DNA from: a virus
IMG/VR virus record: IMGVR_UViG_3300037264_005451
Coordinates: 1 to 20,836 of that record
Reading direction: 5' to 3' (one strand)
DNA: 20,836 nt
The position numbers and the translations under genes are program-made. Shown here one piece after another: positions 19,689-20,836 of this stretch; positions within the stretch are counted from its first letter, which is position 1, and each line of letters begins with the position of its first letter. Under the pieces are notes generated by a model, which was given only the letters and a program-made list of their open reading frames with translations, did not search any database and had not been told where the DNA came from.

Positions 19689-20836
19689 CTACACGAGGAC
19701 GGTTGGCTTCCCAGTACTGACGAGACCAGTAATGGTCAACGGATTGGAAGGCACAGGACCACCACCTGGTGGAGCAATACCAAGTGGAATGCCTGGGGGA
19801 ATAGTAACTATCACAACAGACCCTACATGAGCCACGTTGTCAGTGCCCGGTCCGATCCTCACCACCCCACCTGCAAGCTCGAGGAGTTTCTTTCCTTCGA
19901 TACGAGTAATGCCCTCGGCCTGCAGACGGAAGTTCTTGTCCGTCGTGATCTCGATGTCATCACCAGCTTTTACTCGAAGCTTCTGCTTCGTAGCAAGAAG
20001 AACGTTACCAGCACAACCTAGATAGGCTCCCCCGTTCTTGTTGAAGAAGAACCTGAGCTTCGTGCCTTTTGTCGTATCCGGCTGTACAGAACCGTCATCT
20101 GCTCCGAAGAGCTCTGGGGCAAGAGCCACTTCGTATATCAGATTGCTACCAATACCGAGGGTATCGATCTCTGCCTGGTTGCCAGTACCATCCTTGTGCT
20201 CACCAACTACATCGCTGATAGTGCCTACCGCTACACGGATAGTGGCTTTGTCCTCATTGGCTGAAAGTCTGAACGTCTGCTTCCAAGTAGTAGGCGGGTT
20301 GTCCTCACTGGGAGCTGTTGCGACTGACCAACTGATGGTGCCACCGGTGTTGTAGTGGTGGTAGTTCTGACTGATGTCTTTGACGACGTTACCGAGTGGG
20401 ATGAAGATCCTCTGCGCCAACATCGTAGACCCAATCTGAAGAACGCCTCCACGATGCAGAATGCAGAATTGACCATCTCTACCCTTCATGTAGATGTCAC
20501 CAGGCTTCGGCCTGAATCTTCCACCTCCGAACGTGAAGCCAGTGGCTTCGTTCGTATCCCCTCCCTTCGATTCAGTGCCGGCTGGTGCTTCGTCGCTCGA
20601 GGTATCGGAAATCGTCTCCTGCGGCATGATGAACGCAAGGATGAATGGCGGAGGTCCATCGCTTGGGATGCAAAGCAAACACTTTGAACCGACTTCTGGA
20701 AAGGCATAGATGCCTTCACCGCGGTTAGCATGCATGTATGGAGACGCGACCTGTACGTTCAAGAAGCTCTTTTGATCGAACTGAGAGACGAAGTCTACGG
20801 TCCACGTCATCAGGTTGATGTCGATTATTCTGCCTT
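19689..20836 (-). CDS. Baseplate spike / gpV-like protein, N-terminus off the window
   Basis: The frame is open to the right edge: codons before ATG 20808-20810 read GRIIDINL without a stop, and such a strand would complete the N-terminal OB-like domain. The gene therefore probably starts outside the window. Visible order: an OB-like domain (TWTVDFVSQFDQKSF to FILAFIMP), a Gly/Ser/Thr linker, a second beta unit (GDIYMKGRDGQFCILHRGG), a variable insert, then beta-helix-like repeats (LRVKAGDDIEITTDKNFRLQ) and a Pro/Gly-rich end (VVRIGPGTDNVAHVG ... PTVLV). This layout resembles phage baseplate central spike proteins (gpV/gp5 family) that pierce the outer envelope. It overlaps no gene and precedes the Ala-rich protein. 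Assignment is from architecture, not a proven motif. Confidence 0.7.
   Translation of the reverse strand, partial: GRIIDINLMTWTVDFVSQFDQKSFLNVQVASPYMHANRGEGIYAFPEVGSKCLLCIPSDGPPPFILAFIMPQETISDTSSDEAPAGTESKGGDTNEATGFTFGGGRFRPKPGDIYMKGRDGQFCILHRGGVLQIGSTMLAQRIFIPLGNVVKDISQNYHHYNTGGTISWSVATAPSEDNPPTTWKQTFRLSANEDKATIRVAVGTISDVVGEHKDGTGNQAEIDTLGIGSNLIYEVALAPELFGADDGSVQPDTTKGTKLRFFFNKNGGAYLGCAGNVLLATKQKLRVKAGDDIEITTDKNFRLQAEGITRIEGKKLLELAGGVVRIGPGTDNVAHVGSVVIVTIPPGIPLGIAPPGGGPVPSNPLTITGLVSTGKPTVLV

Noticed and set aside
1-20836. tRNA genes, CRISPR arrays, insertion sequences
   Set aside because: No cloverleaf with conserved T-loop, no regularly spaced identical repeats and no transposase were seen by eye; a tRNA scan was not possible.

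Overview
The window is a stretch of a tailed double-stranded DNA bacteriophage (Caudoviricetes) carrying the head-morphogenesis and DNA-packaging module plus the start of a tail/baseplate module. The evidence is a large terminase with ATPase and nuclease motifs, a prohead-protease-like protein, scaffold-like proteins, a probable major capsid protein, a two-repeat decoration-like protein and a baseplate-spike-like protein. Strong AGGAGG-type ribosome binding sites in front of most genes point to a bacterial host that initiates translation by Shine-Dalgarno pairing. The host cannot be named from the sequence. The gpV/gp5-like spike protein hints at a myovirus, but no sheath or tube gene is in view.

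Nearly everything is transcribed from the minus strand, so the operon reads from high to low coordinates. Region A (20836-15337): spike-like protein (cut by the window edge), an Ala-rich protein, a 721-aa virion-type protein, and two unrecognised proteins (313 and 183 aa). Region B (15386-10350): a small plus-strand gene, the terminase large subunit (1377-aa precursor) with two in-frame LAGLIDADG inteins, and a free-standing HNH endonuclease. Region C (10359-9631): a plus-strand helix-turn-helix gene, convergent with the HNH gene and divergent from the next minus-strand gene. Region D (9591-1): 417-aa and 162-aa proteins, protease, two low-complexity scaffold-like proteins, a small coiled-coil protein, a 174-aa capsid-associated candidate, major capsid protein, repeat-containing decoration candidate, a 173-aa protein and a partial gene running off the left edge. 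Genes are tightly packed; no gene-free stretch exceeds about 100 bases.

In working order, the terminase (about 600 aa after both inteins are excised) would package DNA into a prohead assembled from scaffold and capsid protein, matured by the protease and stabilised by the decoration proteins. No portal gene is recognisable.

The most unusual part is the terminase locus, 10350-15079. Intein 1 splits the Walker A loop between Lys and Ser and begins with Thr rather than Cys/Ser/Ala. Intein 2 splits the first nuclease motif (DWG|T) and ends Gly-Asn. The HNH gene that follows has a near-consensus sigma70-type promoter (TTGACC, 17 bp, TATAGT) starting in the terminase stop codon, embedded in a hairpin that pairs away the HNH start codon in read-through RNA. 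This resembles the control known for T4 homing endonuclease I-TevI.
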